This document shows, piece by piece, positions 39,923 to 51,603 of a stretch of DNA of 64,000 nt. Made by a program: the position numbers and the translations under genes. The DNA comes from Phenylobacterium sp. NIBR 498073 (GTDB taxonomy: Bacteria > Pseudomonadota > Alphaproteobacteria > Caulobacterales > Caulobacteraceae). The DNA is taken from contig NZ_CP114599.1 in assembly GCF_027286305.1 (NCBI RefSeq), positions 1,860,001-1,924,000 of the forward strand, read 5' to 3'. Numbering within the stretch: position 1 is the stretch's first letter; each line of letters opens with the position of its first letter. A model generated the notes under the pieces. The model made no database searches, was not told where the DNA came from, and saw nothing but the letters and a program-made list of their open reading frames with translations.

Positions 39923-40801
39923 ATGCTCTGGATTTTCCTGACGGCGGCCGCCGCGCCGCTGCAGGTCGCGCGCAACGCCTTGCAGCGCGGCCTGGTCGGC
40001 GACGCCGGCCCGTGGGGCGCGACCCTGGTCCGCTTTCTATTCGGCCTGCCGTTCGCCCTGATCATCTTCGCCGTGGTCGCCCTGGCCACGCCCGACGCCG
40101 ATCCCCGCTTCTCCTGGCGCTTCGCCGCGGCGGTCAGCGCCGGGGCGGCCGGCCAGGTGGCGGCGACCGCGGCCCTGCTGGTCGCCATGCGCCGCTCCGG
40201 CTTCGCCGTGGCGACCTTCATGCAGCAGTCGTCCCTGCCGCTGGCGGCGCTGATGGGCGTCCTGGTCGGGGATCATCTCAGCGCCCAGGCCTGGATCGGC
40301 GTGGCGGCGACCACGGCGGGGCTGGCGGTGCTGTCCTGGCCTAAGGCCGGGGCCGAGAAAGGCGCGGCGCAGGGCGCGCTGTTTGGTCTGGCCTCGGGCC
40401 TGGCCTTCGGCGTGACCCTCAACGCCTACCGCCAGGCCGGCGTGGCGCTCGATCCGGCCCATCCGCTGTTCGCCGCCACTGCCTCGGTCTGCGTCGCTCA
40501 GACCCTGCAGTCGATCGGCCTGCTGATCTTCCTCGAGGCCACGCGCCCGCAGGCGTCGCGCGCCGTGCTGACGTCGTGGCGTCAGTCGCTGGGCGCCGGC
40601 TTCTTTGGGGCGGCGGCCTCGGCCTGCTGGTTTGCGGCCCTGGCCATGGCCCCGGCCGGCGCAGTACGGGCCGTCGGCGTGATCGAGGCGCCGATCGCCG
40701 CGGCGGCGGGCCGTCGCCTGTTCAAGGAAAAGCTCACCGTCCGCCAGATGCTGGGCGGCGCGGCAACCGCCGCCGGCGTGGTGATGACCGCCCTGGGTTA
40801 A
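39923..40801 (+). CDS. DMT (EamA) family transporter
   Basis: The protein has 292 residues with ten hydrophobic helices arranged as two EamA repeats (first about residues 1-140, second 150-290, ending RLFKEKLTVRQMLGGAATAAGVVMTAL). The second repeat's end E-K-L-T-x-x-Q-x-L-G-G is typical of the drug/metabolite superfamily. Members export amino acids, purines or other metabolites. Its place after leuA raises an amino-acid exporter as a possibility, but nothing in the sequence proves it. ATG 39923 follows the two palindromes. Confidence 0.87.
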   Translation: MLWIFLTAAAAPLQVARNALQRGLVGDAGPWGATLVRFLFGLPFALIIFAVVALATPDADPRFSWRFAAAVSAGAAGQVAATAALLVAMRRSGFAVATFMQQSSLPLAALMGVLVGDHLSAQAWIGVAATTAGLAVLSWPKAGAEKGAAQGALFGLASGLAFGVTLNAYRQAGVALDPAHPLFAATASVCVAQTLQSIGLLIFLEATRPQASRAVLTSWRQSLGAGFFGAAASACWFAALAMAPAGAVRAVGVIEAPIAAAAGRRLFKEKLTVRQMLGGAATAAGVVMTALG

Positions 40802-40839
40802 GCTTCGCCGCAAGCCGGTTGGTTCTGCTCACCGAGTCG

Positions 40840-40864
40840 CGTTATGTAGTATGACTTCATAACG
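40840..40864 (+). promoter_or_regulatory. ModE-type operator
   Basis: The perfect 7-base arms CGTTATG (40840-40846) and CATAACG (40858-40864) flank 11 bases. This closely resembles the E. coli ModE box, in which CGTTAT and ATAACG are separated by 12 bases; here the same hexamers are 13 apart. It stands 53 bases before the ModE-like regulator gene that heads the molybdate cluster, so autoregulation by molybdate-loaded ModE is the likely reading. Confidence 0.72.
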
Positions 40865-40917
40865 AGCGAGGTGGATCTGTTGCGACGTCGTCGCCGACCT
40901 CCGCATGAGACTCTGAG

Positions 40918-41709
40918 ATGAGCGCCGACAGCTCCCTGGACGCAGCCCTTTTCCTTCGTCGCGGCGCCAGCCGCGTCGGGGCCGAGCGCATCGCCCTGCT
41001 TGAGGCGGTGGCCGAACTCGGCTCGATCAGCGCGGCGGCCAAGCGGCTGGGTCTCAGCTACAAGGGCGCCTGGGACGGGGTGCAGGCGCTCAACAACCTG
41101 TTCGACGCGCCGCTGATCGCCGCCCAGCCCGGCGGTCGTTCGGGCGGGGCGGCGCAGGTCACCGATCGCGGCCTGGCTGTGATCGCCGCCTTCCATAAGG
41201 TCGAGGCCGAGCTGGCCGCCGCCCTGGCGCGCATCGAGGCCGGTCTCGGCGGCGACGATCTCGGGGGCCTTTTCTGGAGTCTCGGCATGAAGACCAGCGC
41301 ACGCAACGCCCTGCGCGGGGTGGTCAGCGACATCACCCCCGGCGCGGTGAACTCCGAAGTCACGCTCAAGGTCGCCGACGGGGTCGAGATCGTCTCCGTC
41401 GTCACCCGCCAGAGCGTCGAGGACCTGGGCCTGGCGGTCGGCAAGCCGGCCATCGCCCTGATCAAGTCCAGCTTCGTCGTCCTCGCCAAGGGGGAGGGGC
41501 TGCTGACCTCCGCACGCAATCAGCTGCGCACCGAGGTTCTGCGGCGCGAGGACGGCGCGGTCAGCAGCGAGATCAGTCTGGGCCTGGCCGACGGCAAGAC
41601 CCTGGTCGCCACCATCACCCGCGAGAGCGCCGAGATCATGCAATTGGCGGCCGGCGACGCCGTGACCGCCCTGATCAAGGCGCCCCACGTCATCCTGGCC
41701 GTCGAATAG
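40918..41709 (+). CDS. modE: ModE-type molybdate-responsive transcriptional regulator
   Basis: The N-terminal part is the LysR-like winged helix of ModE (ERIALLEAVAELGSISAAAKRLGLSYKGAWDGVQALNNLF, followed by the GGxxGGGAxLT-like GGRSGGAAQVTDRG). Two Mop/TOBE domains that bind molybdate follow, each opening with a variant of TSARNxLRGxV (residues about 120-185 and 195-262: KTSARNALRGVVSDITPGAV and LTSARNQLRTEVLRREDGAV). The length of 263 matches E. coli ModE. It is followed after nine bases by a molybdopterin-fold gene and then modA, in one operon. Confidence 0.93.
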   Translation: MSADSSLDAALFLRRGASRVGAERIALLEAVAELGSISAAAKRLGLSYKGAWDGVQALNNLFDAPLIAAQPGGRSGGAAQVTDRGLAVIAAFHKVEAELAAALARIEAGLGGDDLGGLFWSLGMKTSARNALRGVVSDITPGAVNSEVTLKVADGVEIVSVVTRQSVEDLGLAVGKPAIALIKSSFVVLAKGEGLLTSARNQLRTEVLRREDGAVSSEISLGLADGKTLVATITRESAEIMQLAAGDAVTALIKAPHVILAVE

Positions 41710-41718
41710 GAGGCGCCG

Positions 41719-42228
41719 ATGCGCCCGCTTTCCCTTATCACCGTGCTCGCCGCCCTCTCGCTGGCGGGGCCCGCCCTGGCCCAGAGCGTGGCCCTCAAGG
41801 GGGCCGACGGGCAGAGCGCCAGCCTGTCGGCGGCTGACCTCGCCGCCTTGCCGCAGGTCAAGCTGACCGTCACCCATCACGGCAAGACCTCGACCTTCGA
41901 AGGCGCGCCGCTCGCCGACATCGTCGCCCGGGTCGGCGCGGCCAGCGGCAAGGCCGTGCGCGGACCCGAACTGGCCACCGTCATCCGGGTCACCGCCAGG
42001 GACGGCTATCAGGTGGTGTTCGGCCTGGCCGAGACCGATCCCGGCACCCGCAAGGGCAAGATCATCCTGGCCGGCCGCGATGCCTCCGGCCCGCTTAAGG
42101 AGGACGGTCCGTTCCGGATCGTCGTCGAGGACGATCTGCGGCCCGCCCGCTCGGCCCGCATGGTCGAGACCATCGAGGTTATCCGCCTCGCCAACGCCGC
42201 GCCGGTCGCCGGCGAGCAGAAGCACTAG
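41719..42228 (+). CDS. Periplasmic molybdopterin-oxidoreductase-fold protein
   Basis: This 169-residue protein has a signal peptide (LITVLAALSLAGPALAQS). The mature part resembles the Moco-domain fold of sulfite-oxidase-type enzymes in reduced form: VRVTARDGYQVVFGLAETDPG, IILAGRDASGPLKEDGPFRIVVEDDLRPARSARMVETIEV. The conserved pterin-ligating Cys is not seen. It may bind molybdate or serve as an accessory to Moco enzymes. Its place between modE and modA supports a molybdenum-related task. The spacing is 9 and 12 bases to its neighbours. Confidence 0.72.
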   Translation: MRPLSLITVLAALSLAGPALAQSVALKGADGQSASLSAADLAALPQVKLTVTHHGKTSTFEGAPLADIVARVGAASGKAVRGPELATVIRVTARDGYQVVFGLAETDPGTRKGKIILAGRDASGPLKEDGPFRIVVEDDLRPARSARMVETIEVIRLANAAPVAGEQKH

Positions 42229-42240
42229 GAGCGCGCAGTC

Positions 42241-42996
42241 ATGAAGCTGCTTCGTTGGATCGCGGCGCTGCTGGTCGCGTCCCTGATGGCGACCGCGGCC
42301 CACGCCGCCCCGGTCACCGTCTTCGCCGCCGCCTCGCTGAAGAACGCCCTCGACGAGGTCGGGGTCGAGTACGAGAAGGCCGGCGGTGAGGCGCGGTTCT
42401 CCTACGCAGCCTCCTCGGCCATCGCCCGCCAGATCGAGCAAGGCGCGCCGGCCGACGTCTATGTCTCGGCCGACAGCGACTGGATGAACTACCTGGCTGA
42501 GCGCAAGCTGATCGTCGCGGCCAGCCGGCGCGACCTGCTGACCAACCGTCTGGCCCTGATCGCGCCGGCCGACTCCAAGGTGGCGCTCAAGGTCGGCAAG
42601 GGCATGCCGCTGGCCAAGGCGCTGGGCTCCGGGCGGCTGGCGGTCGCCGGCCCCGACGTGCCGGCCGGCAAGTACGCCCGCGCCTCGCTGACCGCGCTGG
42701 GGGCGTGGGATAGCGTCTCGGGCAAGTTGGTCCAGGCTGAGAACGTCCGCGCCGCCCTGCAGTTCGTCGCCCGCGGCGAGACCCCGCTGGGGATCGTCTA
42801 CGACACCGACGCCAAGGTCGAGCCGAAGGTCCGCATCGTCGGCCTGTTCCCGGACGGCTCGCATCCGAAGATCGTCTACCCAGCCGCCCTGGTCGCCAGT
42901 TCGAAGAATCCCGATGCGGCCAAGTTCCTGGCCTTCATGCGCACGCCCAAGGCCGCGGCGGTGTTCCGCAAGTACGGCTTCGTGGTCCTCCGCTAG
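42241..42996 (+). CDS. modA: Molybdate-binding periplasmic protein ModA
   Basis: ModA binds molybdate or tungstate in the periplasm and delivers it to the ModBC transporter. The signal peptide is AALLVASLMATAAHA. The mature protein starts with the family's VTVFAAASLKNALDEV, then FSYAASSAIARQIEQGAPADVYVSAD, and later GIVYDTDAKVEPKVRIVG. The 251-residue length is right. Directly after it comes a convergent vanZ-like gene; the permease and ATPase genes modB and modC are not in this window, although they usually follow modA. Confidence 0.95.
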   Translation: MKLLRWIAALLVASLMATAAHAAPVTVFAAASLKNALDEVGVEYEKAGGEARFSYAASSAIARQIEQGAPADVYVSADSDWMNYLAERKLIVAASRRDLLTNRLALIAPADSKVALKVGKGMPLAKALGSGRLAVAGPDVPAGKYARASLTALGAWDSVSGKLVQAENVRAALQFVARGETPLGIVYDTDAKVEPKVRIVGLFPDGSHPKIVYPAALVASSKNPDAAKFLAFMRTPKAAAVFRKYGFVVLR

Positions 42997-43346
42997 CGCG
43001 CCTTGCGGCGCGCCAGCCACATCGGGAAGAGGGCGGCGATCACCCCGGCGACGTTGGCGACCAGGTCCTTCCATTGGAAGGTGCCCGACACCACTCCCAG
43101 GATCTGGGACAGCTCCAGTCCGGCGCCCAGAGCCAGGTAGACGCCGCCGATCTTCCACGGCTTGATCTTCGGCAGCGCCAGGATCGACAGCACCGTCAGC
43201 AGATAGCCGTAGATGATGTGCATCACCGCATCTGCCGGCGGCGCCCACTTCTTGGCGTTGTAGTTCGGGTCCAGGGCGCCGACGACGCACACCGCCAGCA
43301 CGACGAGCAGGGCCCCGCGGCCGGCCCAGGTGATCACTTTCTGCAT
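42993..43346 (-). CDS. VanZ family membrane protein
   Basis: This 117-residue protein has four hydrophobic segments. The VanZ pattern is seen as DAVMHIIYGYLLTVLSILAL (with the conserved His), ALGAGLELSQ (conserved Glu), and FQWKDLVANVAGVIAALFP (conserved Asp and Asn). VanZ proteins confer low teicoplanin resistance in some bacteria; most have unknown tasks. The end overlaps the end of modA by four bases. Confidence 0.88.
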   Translation of the reverse strand: MQKVITWAGRGALLVVLAVCVVGALDPNYNAKKWAPPADAVMHIIYGYLLTVLSILALPKIKPWKIGGVYLALGAGLELSQILGVVSGTFQWKDLVANVAGVIAALFPMWLARRKAR

Positions 43347-43378
43347 GCCGCAGACTTAGGGCGTTTCGCGTCCTGCGC

Positions 43379-44905
<1,527 letters not shown>

Positions 44906-45104
44906 CTTCGTGCACACGATGTTCGGCCGTCAGGGCCGGTAGACGAAACCGCCTTTGTAGACCTGGGGTTGCCGCTTGGCTGTAGCGCGCGGGAAACAGT
45001 CCACGGGTTCGTCCACAGCAGAGTCGTCAATGTCGCCGACTCGACGGAACAATCTGGAACGCTGACTGATTTGAGGCCCCAAATGCACAGTAGCGGGCGG
45101 CGAC

Positions 45105-46535
45105 ATGTACGATGTCGGGGGAACTCCGGTGGGTGAGGCGGGACTGTCCGGTCGGGCGGCCGCCGCCGAGGTCCTGCTTCGGCGCGCCTTCCAAACCTGG
45201 GAGGGCCTGCTCGAGCGGCTGCCGATCGGCGTCTATGTCTGCGACCGCAAGGGCGCGGTCATCCAGTTCAACAGCCGTGCGGTCGAGATGTGGGGCGGCA
45301 AGCCGCCGCCGCCCGGAGGCCGGGCGCCGTTCGAACGTTCCTTCCATCCCGACGGCAGCCCGATGTCGGCCGAGCAATCGCCGGTCGCCGTGGCGCTGGC
45401 GACCGGGGCGCCGGTCAAGGACCGCGAGGTGGTCATCCTCCACCTCGACGGTCGTCGCAGCCATCTGCTGGCCAATGTCGAGCCGCTGTTCGACGAGGCC
45501 GGGCGGCTGATGGGGGCGGTCAACAGTCTCCAGGACGTCACCGAGCTGCGCCAGGCGCGCGAGATGCTGCGTAATCGCCAGGCCTGGACCCAGCGGGTGG
45601 TCCAGACCTCGCCGATCGCGACCTACCAGACCGATTCCGAAGGCCGCATCCTCAGCTACAACCACGCCGCCGTGAGCCTCTGGGGACGCGAGCCCAGGCT
45701 TGGCCACGACCGCTGGTGCGGCTCGTTTAGGCTGTTCGAGCCCGACGGCGCGCCGCTGGCGCCCGAACGTTGCCCGATGGCGATCGCTCTGCGCGAGCGT
45801 CGGCAGATCGCTGGGGCGGAGGTGATCTTCGAGCGGCCCGACGGCAGTCGCGGCGCCTTGCTGGCCTATCCGACCCCGCTCAGCGGCGGCGACGGCGAAC
45901 TGGTCGGGGCGATCAACATGCTGGTCGACATCACCGAGCGCAAACGGGCCGAGGACCTGCAGAAGACCCTGCTCGACGAACTGAACCACCGGGTGAAGAA
46001 CACCCTGGCCACGGTGCAGTCGCTGGCCGCCCACAGCTTCCACGACGTCGGCGACCCGGCCGGGATGCGCCAGGCGTTCGAGGCGCGGCTGATGGCTCTG
46101 TCGGGCGCCCACAACCGATTGGCCGAGCAGCGGTGGGAAACGGCGGACCTGGGCGACATCGTCGCCGGCGTGCTGGCGCCCTACGGCCCGGACGTCGCCA
46201 TCTGCGAAGGGCCCTCGGTCCAGCTCTCGACCCGCGCCTCAGTGACCTTCGCCATGGCGCTGCACGAGTTGGCGACCAACGCCGCGCGGCACGGAGCGCT
46301 GTCCTCGCCGCAGGGCCGCCTGCTGGTGCACTGGACGCGGGTTGGGGACTTCCTGTTCCTGGAGTGGCGTGAGACCGACGGCCCGCCGCCGCCGTCGCAT
46401 CCTCTGCGCCGGGGCTTCGGTCTGCGCTTCATCAAGGGCGCGGTCGAGCGCGAGCTTAGCGGCCAAGTCGAAGTCGACTTCCAGGAGTCCGGATTGCGCT
46501 GCCGTATTTCCGCCCCGATTTCAGCGACGGTTTGA
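45105..46535 (+). CDS. PAS-domain HWE-family sensor histidine kinase
   Basis: This soluble 476-residue kinase has two PAS domains (first about residues 35-150, LLERLPIGVYVCDRKGAVIQFNSRAVEMWGG; second about 160-285, VVQTSPIATYQTDSEGRILSYNHAAVSLWG). The HWE kinase module follows. The phosphoacceptor is LLDELNHRVKNTLATVQS, the N-box is LHELATNAARHGAL and the W-x-E motif is in LEWRETDGP. The phosphoacceptor stretch is almost identical, also in DNA, to that of the CHASE kinase at 21592-23292. No response regulator is adjacent. It is divergent from the ABC-F gene. Confidence 0.93.
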   Translation: MYDVGGTPVGEAGLSGRAAAAEVLLRRAFQTWEGLLERLPIGVYVCDRKGAVIQFNSRAVEMWGGKPPPPGGRAPFERSFHPDGSPMSAEQSPVAVALATGAPVKDREVVILHLDGRRSHLLANVEPLFDEAGRLMGAVNSLQDVTELRQAREMLRNRQAWTQRVVQTSPIATYQTDSEGRILSYNHAAVSLWGREPRLGHDRWCGSFRLFEPDGAPLAPERCPMAIALRERRQIAGAEVIFERPDGSRGALLAYPTPLSGGDGELVGAINMLVDITERKRAEDLQKTLLDELNHRVKNTLATVQSLAAHSFHDVGDPAGMRQAFEARLMALSGAHNRLAEQRWETADLGDIVAGVLAPYGPDVAICEGPSVQLSTRASVTFAMALHELATNAARHGALSSPQGRLLVHWTRVGDFLFLEWRETDGPPPPSHPLRRGFGLRFIKGAVERELSGQVEVDFQESGLRCRISAPISATV

Positions 46536-46623
46536 ACCCATCCCCCACCATTGGACGGCTCCCTCAGGCGCATCCCCCTGTACACGTGCGACGCGAAATC
46601 ACAGACCTCTCATTAAGCCTTGA

Positions 46624-47811
<1,188 letters not shown>

Positions 47812-47874
47812 TATTGCCGAGTCGCGGTCTGGGGGAGGGCTCCCGGGCTGCGCCTCTAGGGCGAGCAGGTTCAG

Positions 47875-49062
47875 GTGGCGCTTCGCGAGAACCCGTTTGG
47901 CGAACTGAAGGTGCCCTTGGCCTGGACGGCCGGGGTCGCGCTGGTCGTCGCCATGGTCGTGGCCCTGGTGCTGCTGCTGTCGGACCGCCGCGAGACCTTC
48001 CAGACCGAGGCCTATGGCGCCTCGCGCAAGGTCGGCGATGCGATCGCCGCGCCGGTGACCGGGGTGCTGGCGACGCCCGGCGAGTGGATCGGGGACGGCG
48101 TCGACGGCGTCCGAGGCTACTTCTTCGCGGTTTCCGAGAACCGGCGACTTAAGGAAGAGCTGCGTGAGGCGCGTGAGTGGCAGGTCGCCGCCCTGGCCCT
48201 GCGCGACACCAACGACCGCTACAAGGCCCTGCTGGGCCTGAAGACCGACCCGCCGATCCCGATGGTCGCCGCCCGCACGGTCAGCGAGGCGAGGGGGCCG
48301 TTTTCCAACACCCGCCTGGCCAACGCCGGCAAGGAAAAGGGCATCAGGCCGGGAAATCCGGTGATGAGCGAAAACGGCCTGGTCGGCCGCGTCATCGGCG
48401 TGACCGACGGCGCCAGCCGAATCCTGCTGCTCACCGACATCGCTTCGCGCACGCCGGTGATGATCGACCGCACCAACGCCCGCGCCATCCTGGCGGGCGA
48501 CGGCGGCCCCAATCCGCGGCTCGAGTACCTGCGCGGCCAGGACCCGGTGAAGCAGGGGGATCGCATCGTGACCTCCGGCGACGGCGGGGTGCTGCCGCGC
48601 GGTCTGCCGGTCGGCGTCGCCGTCAAGGGCCTGGACGGCCGTTGGCGCGCGGTGCTGGCCTCCGACGCCGCGCCGGTCGACTTCGTGCAGGTGATGCAGT
48701 TCCAGGACTTCTCGCAGCTGGCCGCCGCGGCGGCCGCCGAGTTGAACCGCATGCCCGTGCCGCCGCCGACCAACCCGCCACCGGTCGTCGGCGTGACCTC
48801 GACGACGCCGGCGCCGGCGGTCCGCGCTCCCGCGGCCCAGGCCGCCGCACCCCAGACGGCGCCTGCCGCCGCACGGCCGGCCGCGGCCGCGCCAGCCGCC
48901 GCGCGTCCCGCTGCGGTTCGCCCGACGACGGCTGCGCCGCGTCCCGCAACGCCGCGGCCTGCGCCCGCCAATCGTCCGGCGACCGCGCCCGCCGCGCCCG
49001 CCGCGCCCGCGGCCTCCACGGCCCAGCCACAACAGCCGCCTCCGCCGGAGGTCCCGTTCTAG
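47875..49062 (+). CDS. mreC: Rod shape-determining protein MreC
   Basis: MreC is a bitopic inner-membrane protein whose periplasmic part binds PBP2 and outer elongasome partners. It has one membrane span (VALVVAMVVALVLLL), a short coiled coil (NRRLKEELREAREWQVAALALRD) and the two beta-domains of MreC (VSEARGPFSNTRLANAGKEKGIRPG, NGLVGRVIGVTDGASRILLLTD). The last 110 residues are almost only Pro, Ala and a few Arg/Thr and extend the protein to 395 residues. The start is GTG 47875. The stop is directly followed by the mreD start. Confidence 0.95.
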   Translation: MALRENPFGELKVPLAWTAGVALVVAMVVALVLLLSDRRETFQTEAYGASRKVGDAIAAPVTGVLATPGEWIGDGVDGVRGYFFAVSENRRLKEELREAREWQVAALALRDTNDRYKALLGLKTDPPIPMVAARTVSEARGPFSNTRLANAGKEKGIRPGNPVMSENGLVGRVIGVTDGASRILLLTDIASRTPVMIDRTNARAILAGDGGPNPRLEYLRGQDPVKQGDRIVTSGDGGVLPRGLPVGVAVKGLDGRWRAVLASDAAPVDFVQVMQFQDFSQLAAAAAAELNRMPVPPPTNPPPVVGVTSTTPAPAVRAPAAQAAAPQTAPAAARPAAAAPAAARPAAVRPTTAAPRPATPRPAPANRPATAPAAPAAPAASTAQPQQPPPPEVPF

Positions 49063-49572
49063 ATGGCCGGCGCGCGCCCCTTGGCCCCCTGGCGCTGGAT
49101 CGGGGTCCCGCTTGTCCAGTGCCTGATCCTGACCGTCCTCTTCTCGCTGCCCTTCCGGCCCTTCGGCCTCAGCTTGCCTGAGCCGATCTTCCCGATGGTG
49201 CCTGCGTTCGCCTGGGCGGTGATCCGTCCGTCCATGCTGGCGCCGGTCGCGGTGCTGGCGATGGGGTTGTTCCTGGACATCGTCTGGGGCGCGCCGATGG
49301 GCCTATGGGCGCTGTCGCTGCTGCTGGTCTATGGCGCGGCGCTGGTCGGGCGCAGCATGATGGCCGGCCAGAGCTTTCCGGTCATGTGGGCCTGGTACGC
49401 GGCGGCCACCGGCCTGGCGCTTGGGGCCGCCTTTCTGTTCACGATGGTCGGGGCCCATGCGACAGCTGACCCCATCGCCGTCGCCTGGCAATTCCTCGCC
49501 ACAATCATATTGTTTCCGTTCGCGCACCTGCTCATCGACCGGTTCGAGGATGCAGACGTGCGTTTCCGCTAG
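49063..49572 (+). CDS. mreD: Rod shape-determining protein MreD
   Basis: This small (169 residues) polytopic membrane protein of the elongasome has about five hydrophobic segments (for example LIRPSMLAPVAVLAMGLFLDIVWGAPMGLWALSLLLVY as two adjacent helices). The motif GLFLDIVWGAPMGLWAL is typical of MreD. It starts on the base following the mreC stop codon and ends 12 bases before mrdA, so it is part of a tight operon. Confidence 0.93.
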   Translation: MAGARPLAPWRWIGVPLVQCLILTVLFSLPFRPFGLSLPEPIFPMVPAFAWAVIRPSMLAPVAVLAMGLFLDIVWGAPMGLWALSLLLVYGAALVGRSMMAGQSFPVMWAWYAAATGLALGAAFLFTMVGAHATADPIAVAWQFLATIILFPFAHLLIDRFEDADVRFR

Positions 49573-49584
49573 GGTCCCGAAGCG

Positions 49585-51603
49585 ATGGCCGAGCCGTCGA
49601 TCTTCTTCTCCGAGGTCAATGAACGGCAGGGTGTGTTTCACCGCCGGATGTTCCTGCTCGGCGGTATCGCGGGCCTCGGCCTGGGCGCGCTCGGGGCGCG
49701 TCTGGCGCACCTGCAGATCATCGAAACCCAGCGCTACGAGAAACTCTCGGCTTCGAACCAGTTCAACTTCCGCCTGGTGCCGCCGCCGCGCGGCCTGATC
49801 GTCGACCGCAACGGCGCGATCCTGGCCTCCAACCGTCCGAACTTCCGGCTGCTGGTCACGCGGGAGGACAACTCCACGGACGTCGAAGGCACGCTGAAGA
49901 CGCTGGCGACCTTCGTGCCGCTGGACGAGGCGCGGCAGCTGCGCCTGATCAAGGACATCAAGCAGACCCCCAAGCGCGTGCCGGTGTCGGTGTTCGAGGA
50001 CATGAGCTGGGACGAGTTTTCGGCCATCAACATCCGCGCCCCGGAACTGCCGGGCGTCACCGCCGACATGGGCGAGGTCCGGGTCTATCCGCACGGCGGC
50101 GCCTTCGCGCACGTCATCGGCTACGTGGCCAAGGTCAACAAGGAAGACCTCACCCCGACAGGGCCGAATTCCGACCCGATCCTGCTCAATCCCGGCTTCC
50201 GCATCGGCCGCCAGGGCGTCGAGAAGGCGTTCGACCTGGACCTGCGGGGCAAGGCCGGGGCGCGCAAGGTCGAGGTCGACGCCAACGGCCGCGAGGTCCG
50301 CCAGGACGAGGCCGGCGATATCCCGAGCACGCCCGGCAAGCGCATCGAACTGACCCTCGATGTCGATATCCAGAACCGCGCGCTGGAAGTGATGGGCGAC
50401 GAGAGCGGGGCCATCGTCATGATGGACTGCCGCACGGGCGACCTGCTGTGCATGGCTTCGTCCCCGAGCTTCGACGCCAATCGCTTCGTGCGCGGGCTGT
50501 CGGGCCCCGAATACCGCGCCCTGGCGCAGTACGAGCGCAAGCCGCTGCTCGACAAGGTGATGACCGGCACCTACCCGCCCGGCTCGACCTTCAAGCCGAC
50601 GGTGGCGCTAGCCGCCCTGACCGCCGGGGTCGACCCGGAGGTGCGCGTCCACTGCTCGGGCGGCTGGTACTGGGGCGGGCGCACCTGGCGCTGCTGGAAG
50701 CATGGCGGGCACGGCTCGCAGAACATGCACGACGCCATCAAGAACTCCTGCGACATCTACTTCTACCAAACGGCGCTGCGGATGGGCCCTGATCCGATCG
50801 CCAAGGCGGCCCACGCCATGGGCTTCGGCCAGATCTTCGACATCGGCATTCCCGGCCAGAAGAAGGGCGTCGTCGGTTCGCGCGAATGGAAGCGCAAGGC
50901 GGTCAAGCGCGAGCCGGTCTGGCAGCCGGGCGACTCGGTCAGCTACGGCATCGGCCAGGGCTACGTGGCGGTGAACGCCCTGCAGCTGGCGGTGATGACC
51001 GCTCGCCTGGCCAACGGAAAGAAGGCGCTGAACCCGCGGCTCATCAAGTCGGTCGGCGGGGTGGAGCGGCCGCACGGCGACGACGTGCCCGATCTGCCGT
51101 TCACCAAGGAACAGCTCGACTATGTCCGCGGCGGCATGGTCGCGGTGGCCAACGACACCGGCGGCACCGCCTATCGCCAGAGCCAGCTCGGCCTGGGCGA
51201 CATCCAGATGGCCGGCAAGACCGGCACCGCCCAGGTCCGCTCCTATGCGGGCCTGGCCTCGCGCAGCAGCGCCGGCGTCACCTGGCGGCTGAAGGACCAC
51301 AACCTGTTCGTCGCCTTCGCGCCGGTCGATGATCCGCGCTACGCCGTGGCGGTCATCGTCGAACACGGCGGCCTGGGCGGCGCCACCGCCGGCGCCCCGC
51401 GCGCCCGCGAGGTGATGCGCGTGGCGCTGATGAAGGATCCGGAGCTGCGCTCGCGCATCGAGACGCCGATGCCGATGCCGGAGGCTCCGGAACCGCTGGA
51501 GGCCGAAGGCGTCGCGCCCGAGGCGCCGACCGTCACCGCGGCCCCGACCGCGCCTGCCGCTCCGGCCCCGGCTGCGTCTACCCCCACTGGAGGCGCGATA
51601 TGA
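49585..51603 (+). CDS. mrdA: Penicillin-binding protein 2 (peptidoglycan transpeptidase)
   Basis: PBP2 is the monofunctional class B transpeptidase of the elongasome. It has an N-terminal membrane anchor (MFLLGGIAGLGLGALGARLAHL), the pedestal domain (PPPRGLIVDRNGAILASN), and the transpeptidase domain with the active serine S334 in STFKP (SxxK), the SxN-position motif as SCD in IKNSCDIYFY, and KTGTAQV. A Pro/Ala-rich tail of about 45 residues follows the fold. It overlaps rodA by four bases (ATGA). Confidence 0.97.
   Translation: MAEPSIFFSEVNERQGVFHRRMFLLGGIAGLGLGALGARLAHLQIIETQRYEKLSASNQFNFRLVPPPRGLIVDRNGAILASNRPNFRLLVTREDNSTDVEGTLKTLATFVPLDEARQLRLIKDIKQTPKRVPVSVFEDMSWDEFSAINIRAPELPGVTADMGEVRVYPHGGAFAHVIGYVAKVNKEDLTPTGPNSDPILLNPGFRIGRQGVEKAFDLDLRGKAGARKVEVDANGREVRQDEAGDIPSTPGKRIELTLDVDIQNRALEVMGDESGAIVMMDCRTGDLLCMASSPSFDANRFVRGLSGPEYRALAQYERKPLLDKVMTGTYPPGSTFKPTVALAALTAGVDPEVRVHCSGGWYWGGRTWRCWKHGGHGSQNMHDAIKNSCDIYFYQTALRMGPDPIAKAAHAMGFGQIFDIGIPGQKKGVVGSREWKRKAVKREPVWQPGDSVSYGIGQGYVAVNALQLAVMTARLANGKKALNPRLIKSVGGVERPHGDDVPDLPFTKEQLDYVRGGMVAVANDTGGTAYRQSQLGLGDIQMAGKTGTAQVRSYAGLASRSSAGVTWRLKDHNLFVAFAPVDDPRYAVAVIVEHGGLGGATAGAPRAREVMRVALMKDPELRSRIETPMPMPEAPEPLEAEGVAPEAPTVTAAPTAPAAPAPAASTPTGGAI

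Noticed and set aside
40798..43290. Open frame of about 830 codons on the minus strand opposite the molybdate operon
   Set aside because: It covers three well-supported plus-strand genes and shows only a biased composition caused by GC-rich third positions.
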